The translations under genes were made by a program, and so were the position numbers. Of a DNA stretch of 64,000 nt, positions 10,283 through 21,219 are shown in pieces; within the stretch, counting starts at the first letter, position 1; every line of letters begins with the position of its first letter. The notes under the pieces were generated by a model that had not been told where the DNA came from, did no database searches, and was given only the letters and a program-made list of their open reading frames with translations. The stretch comes from Symsagittifera roscoffensis (lineage: Eukaryota > Xenacoelomorpha > Acoela > Convolutidae), in contig NC_087068.1 in assembly GCF_963678635.1 (NCBI RefSeq), positions 45,425,013 through 45,489,012 of the forward strand. The letters are read 5' to 3'.

Positions 10283-12180
10283 AGATTTTCTATCATAATA
10301 TTTTTTTCTTCATATTTTTTTCTGCAAAATTTAATAATGCGTCAAAAAAAAGATTTTAGGAATTGTTTTAAAAAAATTTCAGAGGTGCGAACGCTTTCTA
10401 AGGTGAGCTGAACGAAATAAAAAAAACTGAGGTAGCTCATTGAACTTCTCAAAAGATTTTTTTTCCAGGAATGAATTTTTTAGGTTTGGGTTATGAATAC
10501 TTGAATGTATTTCAAATGTGAATTTTCATGTCATCATAGTAAAACATTCGTCTATATCAAGTCATCATATGTGAATTTATTAAATTTCAGTGACCGTAGT
10601 AGAAGTAGGTTGTAACTTTCTTTCAGGAAGATTAAAAACTGTTTATACTCAAATTTGCTTTTTTTTCGCGGTTTTTCTTGTGATGTTTCTTCATGTTAAG
10701 ATAATTTCTTTTGTCTATTAAGGAAGAAAAACTCAAATATTGAACAGCAAAACTGAAAAGGCCACAAAAACGTGATCAAAGTCTAGTTTCGAAAATAAGT
10801 GAATTTTAATTTCCCAGTTGAAAAAAAACACTGGTTGATCCCGTTTTATCCATTGGATTAACTTTATCAAAATAAGATCACATATCATTTCCCTAAGTAA
10901 GAAGAGAATTAGAAGCATGTTTTTTTCTGTGACTTTCAAAAAACAAATCATTTTTTTTTTCATTTACTTGCGTTCAAGGACACTTTTCAATTTGTCTCTA
11001 AGCTATGTTGGGTCTTTTTACTTATTGCGCCCAAATTTCTTAATTTTGCGATTTTGTAATAGCGAATGCTGATAAAAACATACTGTTAGCACTGTTTAAT
11101 TTGGTTAACACTACTTTTGAGCCGACTTCTAACAGGGCCGAGTTTTGAACAGATACAAAGAATATCAATTTTTTTCTTTGGAGCTGTTTTCTGTGTTTTT
11201 TTTCTAGTCTGGGTAAAACTCTCGAGCGTATTTGAGTTTTGGTTAGCTTACTAAACAAGCTTCATTTTTGGCCAATTCGGCTTAGTTTTAGTTCGACTTA
11301 AAATAGCAAGATACTTTCATTTCAAGATGTTGAAATAATGATTTTTGAGCAGAATAAGTAGTAAAAACCCGCTATGTTTGCAGTTATCATTGCAAAAAAT
11401 TACAGTCCCGAAATAAACCTTTGTTTTGGTTAGAGTTATTCAACTGACGTTGTAAGGAGGCTTAAATGTAGATGGGAAAACTGCGAGGCCCCAAAAGCAT
11501 TTAATTAAAAACATTTAAAGGAACCGACTGATTGCTAGATAATTGACTTCATTGTGATTTTTCGGTGTTTTTAGACCAATTTTTAGGATCGAAATGTTTT
11601 CTTGTAGCTATAATTTTTTAATTTTTAAAATTCGTCAAATATTTTGAATCTTTGAGTGAAATGGCAAACCAAAGCTTACAAAGTGTTCGAAAAGATACAA
11701 TGAACGCAAAAAAAGCAAAAAAAGACTGGCTTGCTTTTGAAAAACCTTAAGTTTGGAAATTCAAAGAGCAAAATAAATAATATATGGTATTGAAATTCTT
11801 TGAATTTCAAAAACAATTTAATGTTTTGCATTTGACACCTTTTTGATATTTTTAACCCAAAATTTGAACAGTGGATCAAAAGATAATGTGTTTTTTCCGC
11901 CGCTGCGAAATCTTTCATTTAGTGATTAGTTTTTGTGACGTTCATAGTTTTGCTATTCAATTTTGCAGTTTGCATTCTTTTTAACAAAAAAAAAACTCTA
12001 AATAAAGCAAAATCAAAAGTCAAAACGCGAAAAATCAAACTTGGGCGTGAACAAAACTCAAGATGTCTCCTGAAAAAAAACATGACGACCTATAAGTTTT
12101 AACAACGTCTATCAAAAGTGAAAACCTTTGTTGAGAAGTCGGCTGTTTGAAATTTCCTTGCTGCTCAAAATCTATGGAGA
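10283..12180. other. No gene seen; old repeat at 10785-11040
   Basis: AT-rich sequence. The second copy of the intronic repeat (see 6730-7020) lies at 10785-11040. Minus-strand ORFs at 10733, 11040 and 11676 are short, Phe/Lys-rich and unsupported. Confidence 0.5.
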
Positions 12181-12300
12181 GCGGTGTTGAAGCGCATACG
12201 TCTCGCTTATCAATCGAAAAGTCGGATGTTCGAAGCCCATCATGATCCGTGCACCTTGCTTGAGGGAGAGGCAACATTACACAGCCCAGAAAAATTACAA
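12181..12300 (+). repeat. tRNA-like SINE fragment
   Basis: A good pol III B-box, GTTCGAAGCCC, sits at 12228-12238. It is preceded about 25 bases upstream by CGTCTCGCTTATCAA, which resembles a tRNA anticodon arm, and followed by a GC-richer tail to about 12290. The A-box is poor. I read this as a decayed tRNA-derived SINE rather than a tRNA gene, because the acceptor and D arms do not pair. Confidence 0.4.
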
Positions 12301-12499
12301 AAAAATGCAATTCTTTCTTAAATAAAATCATAATGATTTGAAATCGGTTGATAATTGGGATTTATCATTTTTTAAAAGAAAAGTTTTGAGATTATTTGCC
12401 CTTTTGCTGTTCGTCTCTCTTTAATTTTTTTGTTCTGTTCGAATTACAACCGAAAGTAAATCAATATGATCAATTTCGCAACCCTTTAAGGTACTTTTT

Positions 12500-13451
12500 G
12501 TGGTTAAGGCCCATACAATAAAAAGGCTTACTATACATTTTCACAAATAGAGTCGATGAAAAAAGTTTTTCCAAACAGTTAACATAAAATTAAATTGTAC
12601 GACAAGCATTTTTTCAATGTTTTTTTTTCAAAAATATCCTAAATTGGTTTAAAACTCAAGTAAAGAAAATTAGGCAGTGTTTGTTACATGAGAGCAAAAT
12701 TTGGCTACCAGTATTTTTTGACCCAAAAAAAATTGTTTGTCATGCAGTTTTCATACATGAAAATTGTATGATGTCCATTTTTGTCCATATTAAGAAATAA
12801 AAGCAGATAATTTTTTTTGTTCGTTTTGATTGCAAATTTGCTTCTGGGCTCAAATAATCATTTTACAAAAAAAAAGCAAGCAAAGTTGATATTTTTTGTT
12901 TTTAAAGTTATCCAGACTGAAGTTTTCAATCAACAAATCGAAAAAATTTAATGTTTTTATATGCTAAGAAAAACCTATATCGGTCAAAAAATAGAAAAAT
13001 TGGCAATTTCTTTCAACCACTGAACTTTTTCTTGTAGAAACTTTCTAACTATATACAAAAACTTCTGTACATTTTTTGAAAAAAAATCTATGTGAAATCT
13101 TACAAAACTTCATGTTGCAAAAATCGCCACAAGCAGATTATCTTCATGATAAGTGCCACTTACGCTCTGGATTTTTCTTATGTACAAAACCGTTACTTAG
13201 TGTGCTTTGGATTTTGTATAAAATATTTGAGCATGCTATTTTCATACAATTTTTGTTTAAAAACGTTGGGCGAAAAGAAGTTTGATTCAACTCCAGATTG
13301 ATGAAAAAATGCTTTTTAAGGTTTCATTGCATGGAACAAATGCTTATTTTGCTATTTTCATACTGCTTTTTTTCTACAAACTAGTATGAAATTGTTGGAC
13401 ATATTTTCCATAGCATGAATTTGTGTGATACGCATTTTTTGTCAACCCGGG
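12500..13451. mobile_element. TIR element, family P (decayed copy)
   Basis: The right end, TTGTCAACCCGGG, closes at 13451 and matches the right ends at 47889 and 51562. Internal CATACA..TTGTATGA palindromic stretches (for example near 12745-12775) match the same copies. The left end is too diverged to place; 12500 is approximate. No transposase is encoded. Confidence 0.45.
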
Positions 13452-13527
13452 TAGTTGTGCTTTGAAAAACACACGAATCCAAAGTTCTCTCCTCTACTTG
13501 GCATCCAGATTTTTTTAGATATATATT

Positions 13528-13830
13528 ATGAAGACCAAAAGGTATTTGAAATGGATTATCCAGTCATCAATTAATTTTTTTTTCGAACAGAGTGGTTTTG
13601 AACAGAAGGGTTATTTTTTAGGAAATGAACAGAGTGGTTTTGAAAAGGTGAAAAACGATGACGCCACCTTTGTTCTAGGGTTCAAACTGGGTTGGTCTCG
13701 TGATGTTTGCAGCACTGACTGCCATGAAACACAGACAGGCGAATATGGTCAGATTTTATTCCACACACGAGGTGTTAGTTCGCAATACTGTGTTTGCGGA
13801 TTTCCTCAACAGGAACTGATGATCGAATGA
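13528..13830 (+). CDS. Cys-rich, possibly WSC-like, terminal exon
   Basis: I do not recognise the gene. The ORF's distal part, from about 13650, is clearly less AT-rich than its surroundings and reads DDATFVLGFKLGWSRDVC then STDCHETQTGEYGQ and SSQYCVCGFPQQEL, ending at TGA 13828-13830. The spacing C-x3-C ... C-x-C-G with aromatic residues between resembles the core of a WSC or similar extracellular carbohydrate-binding domain. The upstream part has a direct repeat coding EQSGFE twice, and a T-rich tract ending CGAACAG near 13590 that could be the real acceptor, so the listed Met is probably not the start. An AATAAA lies near 13926. It is probably the last exon of a plus-strand gene; its other exons were not found. 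Confidence 0.4.
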   Translation: MKTKRYLKWIIQSSINFFFEQSGFEQKGYFLGNEQSGFEKVKNDDATFVLGFKLGWSRDVCSTDCHETQTGEYGQILFHTRGVSSQYCVCGFPQQELMIE

Positions 13831-14048
13831 AAATGAAATGAACTGAAGGAGAGAGAGGAACAATTTTGACGATTGAAGCCCCACGATGCTTAGATTACCG
13901 ACATATAGATTTCACAATTGACGTAAATAAATTTAAGCCAATGATACAAAATTACACAAGATTAGCCGGTTATGGTGCAAGTATAACATGATGTCCACAG
14001 ATGTTGCACGAAAATTTAAAACAAACTAACAATCAAAAATTTTTTTGT

Positions 14049-14067
14049 GGGGGGGGGGGGGGGGGGG
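14049..14067. repeat. Run of 19 G
   Basis: An uninterrupted homopolymer. Similar runs lie at 20779-20789 (11 G), 25146-25157 (12 G) and 61743-61758 (16 G). Lengths are likely unreliable in an assembly. Three of the four sit at the edge of a repeat element. Confidence 0.85.
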
Positions 14068-14310
14068 TGAGGGTTAGGGCCTTTCGCTTCTTGCTCGGAG
14101 ATGCAGCCTCTGTAGACCCAAAAGTTCCGTTCCTCCCTTTGGTACTATTTAAATTTTTCGAAAGACGCCTTTGGTGCCAATATATGCTAATTTTTAGGAG
14201 GACCGCGGGCCGAAAAACCCCTTTGTTTAGTCATCATTTTCCATTTTTTTTTGAAAACACACACCTTCCCGTTGAGAAATTCTTAGATCAGCCCCTGCAT
14301 AGCGGCAAGT
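14068..14310 (+). repeat. Interspersed repeat, family W (fragment)
   Basis: Contains GACGCCTTTGGTGCCAATAT near 14164-14183, shared with 41.15 kb and more weakly with 18.7 and 39.75 kb, and ends in an AGATCAGCCCCTGC-like stretch. The overlapping 104-codon ORF begins in the G-run and is not credible. Confidence 0.45.
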
Positions 14311-15050
14311 TGTGAAATTGAGTCTGAATAAGAAAATAAAACACCTAATATTCTTGACCTCGACACAACGTATATTTTGTATTTGTTAAAAACCCCAAAA
14401 AAAAACAACTTTAATATTCTACCAAAATTTTTTAGGTTATTCAAGAAATTGTAATTTTTAGCCTATTTTGTTTTCTGACAATTGAACAAAACCAAACAAA
14501 CTTCATAAATTTTAATCAGGACCGTTCTTAGGTCTTTCCCGAAAAGATGAAATGCTTAAAATGAATTACCGAGAAGTTGTTTTTTAAACTCAATCGAAAT
14601 TTCATTATTTTTCATACAGTTAAAATCATTATCCATCGCCACAAAATGATTTAACAGCGCACGATACAATTTTTAATAGTCTATGAGAATCAAAATTATT
14701 AGGAGATTCAGAAAAAATTTAAATCGACAACTTTACCGATTCAATCTCAATTTAAATCACAACCCCGTCTCCACTACATAAGAAAAGAGAATTGCAGCTT
14801 TTGTGGAACCCAGGTGTAGCGTAACAATCTTATGTAATGTGAACTTGTATTTGTAATTTATACTCGTAAGAGCCTTTAAGATTTGAATTTATTTATTGTA
14901 AAAACTTTTATTCTGCGTTACATTTTTTGCCAACGTGTCCAAAAAATTTGAAAAAAAAAACATTTCTAAAGTGAGAAGGAATCACATTCAGTTCTCTTTT
15001 GTAATTTTGCAGTAGCTAACGGAGTGCGGGTGACAAAGCTTGGAGCTCGC
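14311..15050. other. No feature seen
   Basis: AT-rich sequence with no ORF, RNA or repeat that I can support. At about 15050-15130 begins sequence repeated near 16390-16460. Confidence 0.5.
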
Positions 15051-15159
15051 TTAAATTCAAATGATCATTCCAAAAAGCAGGGTGAATGACGCCGTCATAT
15101 CGGTCTCACAAAAAAGATTTTTTAGCAGGGCGCGTATTTGAAGAAAAAAAGAAGAATTA

Positions 15160-17600
15160 TTATTGAAATTGTCATTGAAATCGCATATTTTCTTTGAAGA
15201 ATAGAATTTGCCTAAGAAGAAGGTTTCAGGGCACAGAATGATTTTACCCTATTTTTGTACAACATTTTGTTCCATCTATAAAACTTCAGCAGTTGACTCA
15301 AACTGCGCTTTCGCATAAAAAATTTCGATCTCTAAAGCATTCCTGTAGAATTGTAAGAATTATATGCAACAACTTTAGACGAAAAAATTTCCAAAATTTA
15401 ATAGAATGACGATTTTCAATATCTACGCGATGCATTCGAAAGAGCGGGCAAAGCGACCTCTCGTGCCTGCAAGTATCGACTCAGCCCAGGTAATTTCAAA
15501 AAATTTGGACAAAAATTTAGCGGACTTCTTCCAATAATAAAGACCAGTTTGTAAAACAAGTAGATAGAAATTAAAAATCTCCATTAAAATTGGCTAACGA
15601 GTACGGTTACACGAGGATGATCCACAAGAGTGAAAATGAGATGATAAACTGATGAAGTAGTGAAGCGACAAAAGCGGAGGAGACAGTAGTTACCAAAAAA
15701 CAGACGGGAAAGGCAACCTGACGGGTTGAGCTTCAAGAGAAGCTCAGCGACGCAATCGGGTACGGCTTTGTTAGAGACACCTTTTCCGGAGCGAAAGTGT
15801 CTCCAGAAACAAGCCAGTTACGTGAATCAAGCCCTGAGAAATTTCGCGGGGTGAACAACTCTTTCAGCTTACTTAACACAACGAAAAATTTCACAAAACC
15901 TTGAACGACGATTGCGGACGTACACTGAGCACAAGTTCCTAATTTGAGTTTGATTTCACAAAACTTTTATTTTTTCCTCATTTAGACGCTCTTGCAAAAT
16001 TACTATCTGTTTCAATAAAATTTTATGCAGAAATCCTCTCAAAGTATAGCTCTTATTAGCGTTTTTGCTTTTTTCTTGATTTTCAATGTTTTAAATTAGT
16101 TCCAATTTTTAAATCAAACATTGTTGATATAGTATTTCGAGTATTCAAGTAAAATTTGCAAAACCTGCAAAGGCTCGTATGTCTAATTGTACACAAATTA
16201 AAAACATTTCTGTGCTGCCATGTGAAAATTGCCGAATTGCTTTCAGCATTTTTTTGATAATTTCGAGAGAAAGAATTTTATCCTCTTCAGAAAACATCAA
16301 AAGTAACCTCCCAATCGGAGATTTGAAAGGTTATGTGGAAAGATGAACATAATATTTGATTTTTCATAAGTCAAAATGAATCAAGATGGTGCTCTCTTAA
16401 AATCAAATTAACATTCCAAAAAACAGGGTGACTGAGTACGACCGTATCGACCTCAAAAAAAGATTGTTGATATAGTATTTCGAGTATTCAAGTAAAATTT
16501 GCAAAACCTGCAAAGGCTCGTATGTCTAATTGTACACAAATTAAAAACATTTCTGTGCTGCCATGTGAAAATTGGCGAATTGCTTTCAGCATTTTTTTGA
16601 TAATTTCGAGAGAAAGAATTTTATCGGAGATTTGAAAGGTTATGTGGAAAGATGAACATAATATTTGATTTTTCATAAGTCAAAATGAATCAAGATGGTG
16701 CTCTCTTAAAATCAAATTAACATTCCTTTGCTTATTGAAATTTTCAGAAAATCGGGCATTTTTATTGAAGAATAGATTTCGTCTAAAAAGGAGGTTTCAG
16801 GGTACAAAATGATTCTTTCCCATTTTTGTGCAAGGTTTTATTCAATCTAACAAACTTCAGCAAATAAGTTGACTCAGACTAAAAATTTATTTTAAAAAAT
16901 CTCGAACTTTTAAGCCTACTTGTAGAGTTATTTAAAAAATAAGTATTGATTATCGCCAAAAACTTTTCTATTGGTTAATAGAAAGACGATTTTAAATATC
17001 TACGCATTGGATTCAAACGAGAACAAGAAGTGACCTCTCGTGTCTCTAAGTGGGAAATCAACTGCACACGAAATTTTTTTTTAATTGGACAAATAACTTT
17101 AGCTAAGTTTTTCATTAATAAAAACCAGTTTGTAAAAGCAACTAGTATCAAATTCAAAATCTGAAATAAACTCAAATCTTTCGCGAGTCTGATAACACAG
17201 TATTTTCAATTTTTTCATTGTTGCTTTGTGCTTTCAGTGGCTATTGCAAAAACACTTGCTATTTCAGCAAAATTTTTATGCAAAAATCCTCTCTCAAAGT
17301 ATAGCTTTTTTTAAGCTTTTTTCTTGATATTCAATGTTTTAAATTAGTTCCCTTTTTTTTAAATCAAACATTGTTGATATAGCATTTCATAAATTTTGCA
17401 AACCAAGAATCTTATATCTGATTGTACAGAAATAAAAAAAAACATTTCTGTGCTGCATTTAAAAGTTGCCGAAATGCTTTTAGCATTTTTTTTCATCATT
17501 TTGAGACTAGCAAAAACATGAGAGGCAACTTTGCAATCAGAAAGCTAAAATGCTACGTGGCAGAAGAACAAATTAGTTGAACTTTCATAAATCAAATTGA
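15160..17600. repeat. Nested tandem duplication, family R
   Basis: 15160-16440 aligns with 16735-17600: shared marks include GAAGAATAGA, then a GGTTTCAGGG stretch, then an ATGCA(G/A)AAATCCTCTC stretch near 16025, 17278 and 21240. Within the first unit, 16121-16417 is repeated almost perfectly at 16464-16726. The second block lacks a 34-bp piece beginning at about 16280 but otherwise differs at only a base or two. So an old tandem pair contains a much younger one. No coding frame is conserved. Confidence 0.7.
15727..15815 (+). ncRNA. Candidate structured RNA: two adjacent stem-loops
   Basis: Stem 1: TGAGCTTC (15727-15734) pairs perfectly with GAAGCTCA (15739-15746) over an AAGA loop. Stem 2 spans 15764-15815. 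GGCTT pairs with AAGCC, GTT with AAC after a one-base bulge, and AGACAC with GTGTCT; a short TTT/AAA helix continues across a bulge. The surrounding 15600-15860 block is GC- and purine-rich, with no open frame longer than a few dozen codons. That contrast with its AT-rich neighbours is what drew attention. It could equally be part of a SINE or a DNA-level palindrome. I know of no family it matches, and no promoter was seen. Confidence 0.35.
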
Positions 17601-18559
17601 AATACAAGTAAACAAGGATAGCCTGTTAATGTGCAAGTAGCACTGAATCTTCCGATTATATTTACAGTAAGAAATTAGAAAAAAATATATTTTTTTCCGT
17701 TTCCTTCAAATTAGTGTCATTTTTAGTTTGTTTGAATCAAGAACTATACAATCGCGTAAAAAATAAGAAAAAATTTTAAAATTGCTTTTTTTTTGAAAAA
17801 ATTAAACAGTTTTTGCCAAATGAACGATTTTTGAAATATCCAAAGTTGTTTTTCTCCACAGAAAATCTAAAAAAAAATAAAGTTTTGTTATGATGAACGT
17901 TACTCTGTTGCGTTACTCGTTCGAAATTAGACCAAAAATCAAACTTTTTAGAAGTTTTTCTCAACACGGTTCAAATCACGACTGATTTTTTTTCAAATTT
18001 TTTAACGGTTCAAATCACGACTGAAAAGAGTATAATGTGATATATCCATCAAACCCGTCCGATGGTTGTTTGTATTGCAGTAACTGAATACAAAATTCCT
18101 CTCCATTTTCCAAACGGTCAGAAAAAAACACTAGAAATCTTTTCATCAGGGTTAACTTGCTTTCAGATAACAAATTTGTCAATGCGGAATAAATGTAATG
18201 TTTAAGTGCCCCGGTTGCAAAAAATTATTATTTAATTCTTTTTTTTTCGATTGTAAGGTTTTTCAGAAAAAAATTTACAAAACTAATTTTCCATCGTCAA
18301 GTTGTCAGCGTGTCAGTTTTATCATCGTGAAATTGGAATCCATTAATATTTTGTTATAGCTTACCCGATCAAAGTCAGAATTGAAGTTCAAAAATCTAAA
18401 AACTGAACAATGTTTATTGAGAAGATGACGTTATAACTGTTTTTTGTCTTCATTTGTTATTTGCCTGATTCATTTTACTGCAGTAAGAAAGAAGTTTTAA
18501 AATTAATTCAGAAAAAATATTTTCTGCTGTTCTAAAGAACCAGCCATTTTGAGTAATAT

Positions 18560-18960
18560 AATGTAAATTAGAGGCGGATTTAGGGTGGGGGGTTATTAAG
18601 GACGCCCCTTCCCGCAGGGATTCGACCCCTCACCAACCAAAGAGTCCCCTTTTTAGTTTTTTTACGGCTTCCATTTTAGGCCGAGTGAACCTAATTTTTT
18701 CAAAAGCGCCTTTGACGCCAAAAAGTTTGAAGAGAAGCGCCCAAAAATTTGCCCAAAAATAGCCTTTCTGACCTGTTTTTTTTTCAAAAAATTTGGTGCA
18801 AATTTGTTTTGTGCAAAATTTTTCGGTGCAAAAGGTTTTTATGCTGTTCTAAGAGGGTTCGGGAAATCAATAACTTCGACAAAATTTTCATAAAGATTTT
18901 GAAAATCCTTCCCCCCCTCGAGAAAAACCTATATCTGCCTCTGGTGTAAACAGTTTTGAA
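18560..18960 (+). repeat. Interspersed repeat, family W (longest form)
   Basis: Begins GAGGCGGATTTAGGGTGGGG and runs through GCGCCTTTGACGCC and a GGGAAATCAATAACTTCG stretch to about 18960; duplicated at about 22540-22930. It has the clearest left end of the family, matching the inverted copy near 44780. Short overlapping ORFs on both strands are by-products. Confidence 0.55.
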
Positions 18961-19415
18961 ATTGTTCAGCTTAAATGCCATTCTTGCGGTTGGAAATTTT
19001 GAGAATCTAGAACAAAAAACAAGTTAATCACTTTTCTCCGCTGCTTAGGAGCTAAACTTGCAACATTAACCACTTCTTAGCTTTTCAAATACCAAAAAAG
19101 TAACTGAAACCATGCCGACTTTGTTTCATAACATATCTAAAAAACGTATTTATTTGTATCACGTTGAAACATGATTTTGTTAAATTGCTGCCCGAGTAAC
19201 TAAAATTTATTGACATTTTACTGAGATCTAGAAATTGAATGATGACAAACAAGGCTAATCAGAAGGTATAACTTCCGATATAGCTTCTGATGATCCTTAA
19301 TTTGCCATCCCTCAATCGTATTCCATCACCTTTAAAATATCAATCAGTTTTTTGAGGAGATAATTTAATAAATTATGTTATGACTATTTTGTTTTAAAAA
19401 AGCGGCAATGAACTA

Positions 19416-20012
19416 TCACTCATCCATCCAACGATCAATTTCTTCAAGATATCTGCCACTTTTTGCTTTAGAAATAAAAAGTGAGTATTCTGGCGTGCTT
19501 TTGATGTAATTGGCGTACCCATCAATTTTTTCAACTGTTTCTTGAGTTTTTAAAGTTTTGTTTGATTGTCACTTTGGTGCGAAATTCATGTTTGTTCTTG
19601 AATTATTTATTCGGTATTTCATTACTCTCCTAATAGATTTATCTATCAATCTCTTCTTCAATATGTGTCCTTCATCGAAAAAAAGGTAGCTATAATTGTC
19701 AATCTTCTAGTCATCTAAATCATCAATTTTTTCTGTCAGCCATGTCAATTAATTTTGTTGTTCTGTACTCTGGTTATCTTCTTAGCTAAATAGCATCCGC
19801 TTCATTATCAACCAATCATTCAGCTGTGTTTTTTCAATTATTAACGTCGCAATTTTCGCCAGAAAATCAACTTGTTGTAAACGCCTCAATTTTTCAGTAG
19901 AATTTGAAGATAAAATCAACTTTGGAGTTAATTTCGATGATAAAGACTTCAGTTTTTTAAAAAAAAAGCCAAACACAAAAATTTGCTCTTTGACAGCCAT
20001 ATCTTTTCTCAA
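19416..20012 (-). pseudogene. Decayed ORF of unknown family, copy 1
   Basis: Read on the minus strand from 20012, the first piece gives MRKDMAVKEQIF ... STEKLRRLQQVDFLAKIAT ... LNDWLIMKRM, then a stop. A second, in a shifted frame, contains FDEGHILKKRLIDKSIRR and VMKYRINNSRTNMNFAPK. The last contains KTQETVEKIDGYANYIKS and ends EEIDRWMDE at the TGA at 19416-19418. The composition is protein-like and amphipathic and is kept in copy 2 with mostly conservative changes. Stops and shifts show it is dead. I do not recognise the family; a transposon-encoded or multicopy host protein are both possible. Confidence 0.45.
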
Positions 20013-20932
20013 AAAGCAACCTAAAAATTTTCAAAAAGCAGCCTAAATGAAATCCTTAAAGGCAACCTAAAGAAAATCCATTTTTCATAAGATCTGAAAC
20101 TTAAGTTTTTGAAATTAATTTTATGGGGAATTTTTTATTTGGGCTTTTAATTTCAATTCACAAACAAGAAAAAATTATCATTCCTATACTGAATTTTCAT
20201 GAATGAAAATTAATTACAGTCATTGTATTATATTTCATTGTTAGCCTCCACAAAAAAAAATCGATATCATCGGCTAAAAGGGGATTATAATTTATTGTTT
20301 TGAAAAACCAATATAATCCATTTTAATCAATTATTATCGTTTATAATGGATCATTTAAATTTTTTTTCAAAAAAAAATCAATTCAGTGTAGTGTTTTCAC
20401 AAATTCGCCGTTGCTTTTGATTTACCGCAAGTTTTTTTTTAGAAAACTGCATATTGCGACATAGCTTGGCTGAAAAAATTCTTAATTTTTTTCTTTTTTT
20501 TTCTTGACAATTATTCATGTTTTATTTTTTTTTCTAGTTGCTAAAAAATTTTTTTCCCTTTTTTTATTTCACAATTATTTATGTTTTACTTTTCTAGTTG
20601 CTTTTTGATTTTTTTTTTATCCTAATTTATGTTCCTCATTCCCTCCTTGTCCCCCATCCCATGTTAAGCCCCCTTGAAGCCACCCTTTCCCAGATTGATC
20701 CCCCCATTTTACCATTTCCTATATTTTACACTCCCGCCCACATTAACCAGCGCCCACCTGCGAAGGAGGTAAGAACTTGGGGGGGGGGGCGATAAACTGG
20801 GGGAATGAATAAACAAGAAACATGAGTGGACAGCTGATGAAAGGGGATCGGGGGATGTTTGTCAAAGAGTGTGTGCGGGGGCCTGGACTGATGTTTTGTG
20901 GTTGGAGGGGTTTTAGGGTGTATGGGGGAGGT

Positions 20933-21219
20933 TGTGTGGATGTGGAATGGGGTGTGGCGTGGGTAGAATAGTGGGGGACGTGGAAGGGAGATTGGGGCGC
21001 GGGGAACGGGTACAAGTAAATGAACATGTTCATTCGGGTTTTAGTATTGCAGAAACGCGCTTTAAAAATAGTGTAAACAATTTATTTTTGCAAAAAATAA
21101 TCGATAATTGTTCCAATTGGATCATCTTGATTTTGGACTTTAAAAATTGTTGATTAAAATTCCCTAAAAATCTATTTTCATTGTTTGATGCGTCAGGAAA
21201 GTCGAGTATGAGGGATACT
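20933..21219. other. G-rich junction between the duplicated units
   Basis: 20933-21012 is a strongly G-rich, T-poor stretch on the plus strand with several GGGG blocks, followed by ordinary AT-rich sequence. No gene. The corresponding part of unit 2 falls in the assembly gap. Confidence 0.6.

Larger units (their letters stand above)
17257..20932. repeat. Large tandem duplication, unit 1
   Basis: About 3.7 kb that recurs at about 21220-25292. The match runs from a GCTATTTCAGCA start to the G-rich tail ending AGGGTGTA at 20932. Much of it, for example 18130-18980 against 22090-23000, looks nearly identical by eye. It carries family S (17610-18120), family W (18560-18960), a decayed minus-strand ORF (19416-20012), T-rich near-tandem stretches with TTCTAGTTGC (20500-20620) and a G-rich end. 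In unit 2 the only large difference is an inserted 341-bp TIR element. Confidence 0.85.

Noticed and set aside
15640-15700. Hammerhead ribozyme core (CTGATGA near 15650)
   Set aside because: The CTGATGA box is present, but no properly placed GAAA box or three-stem arrangement could be formed.
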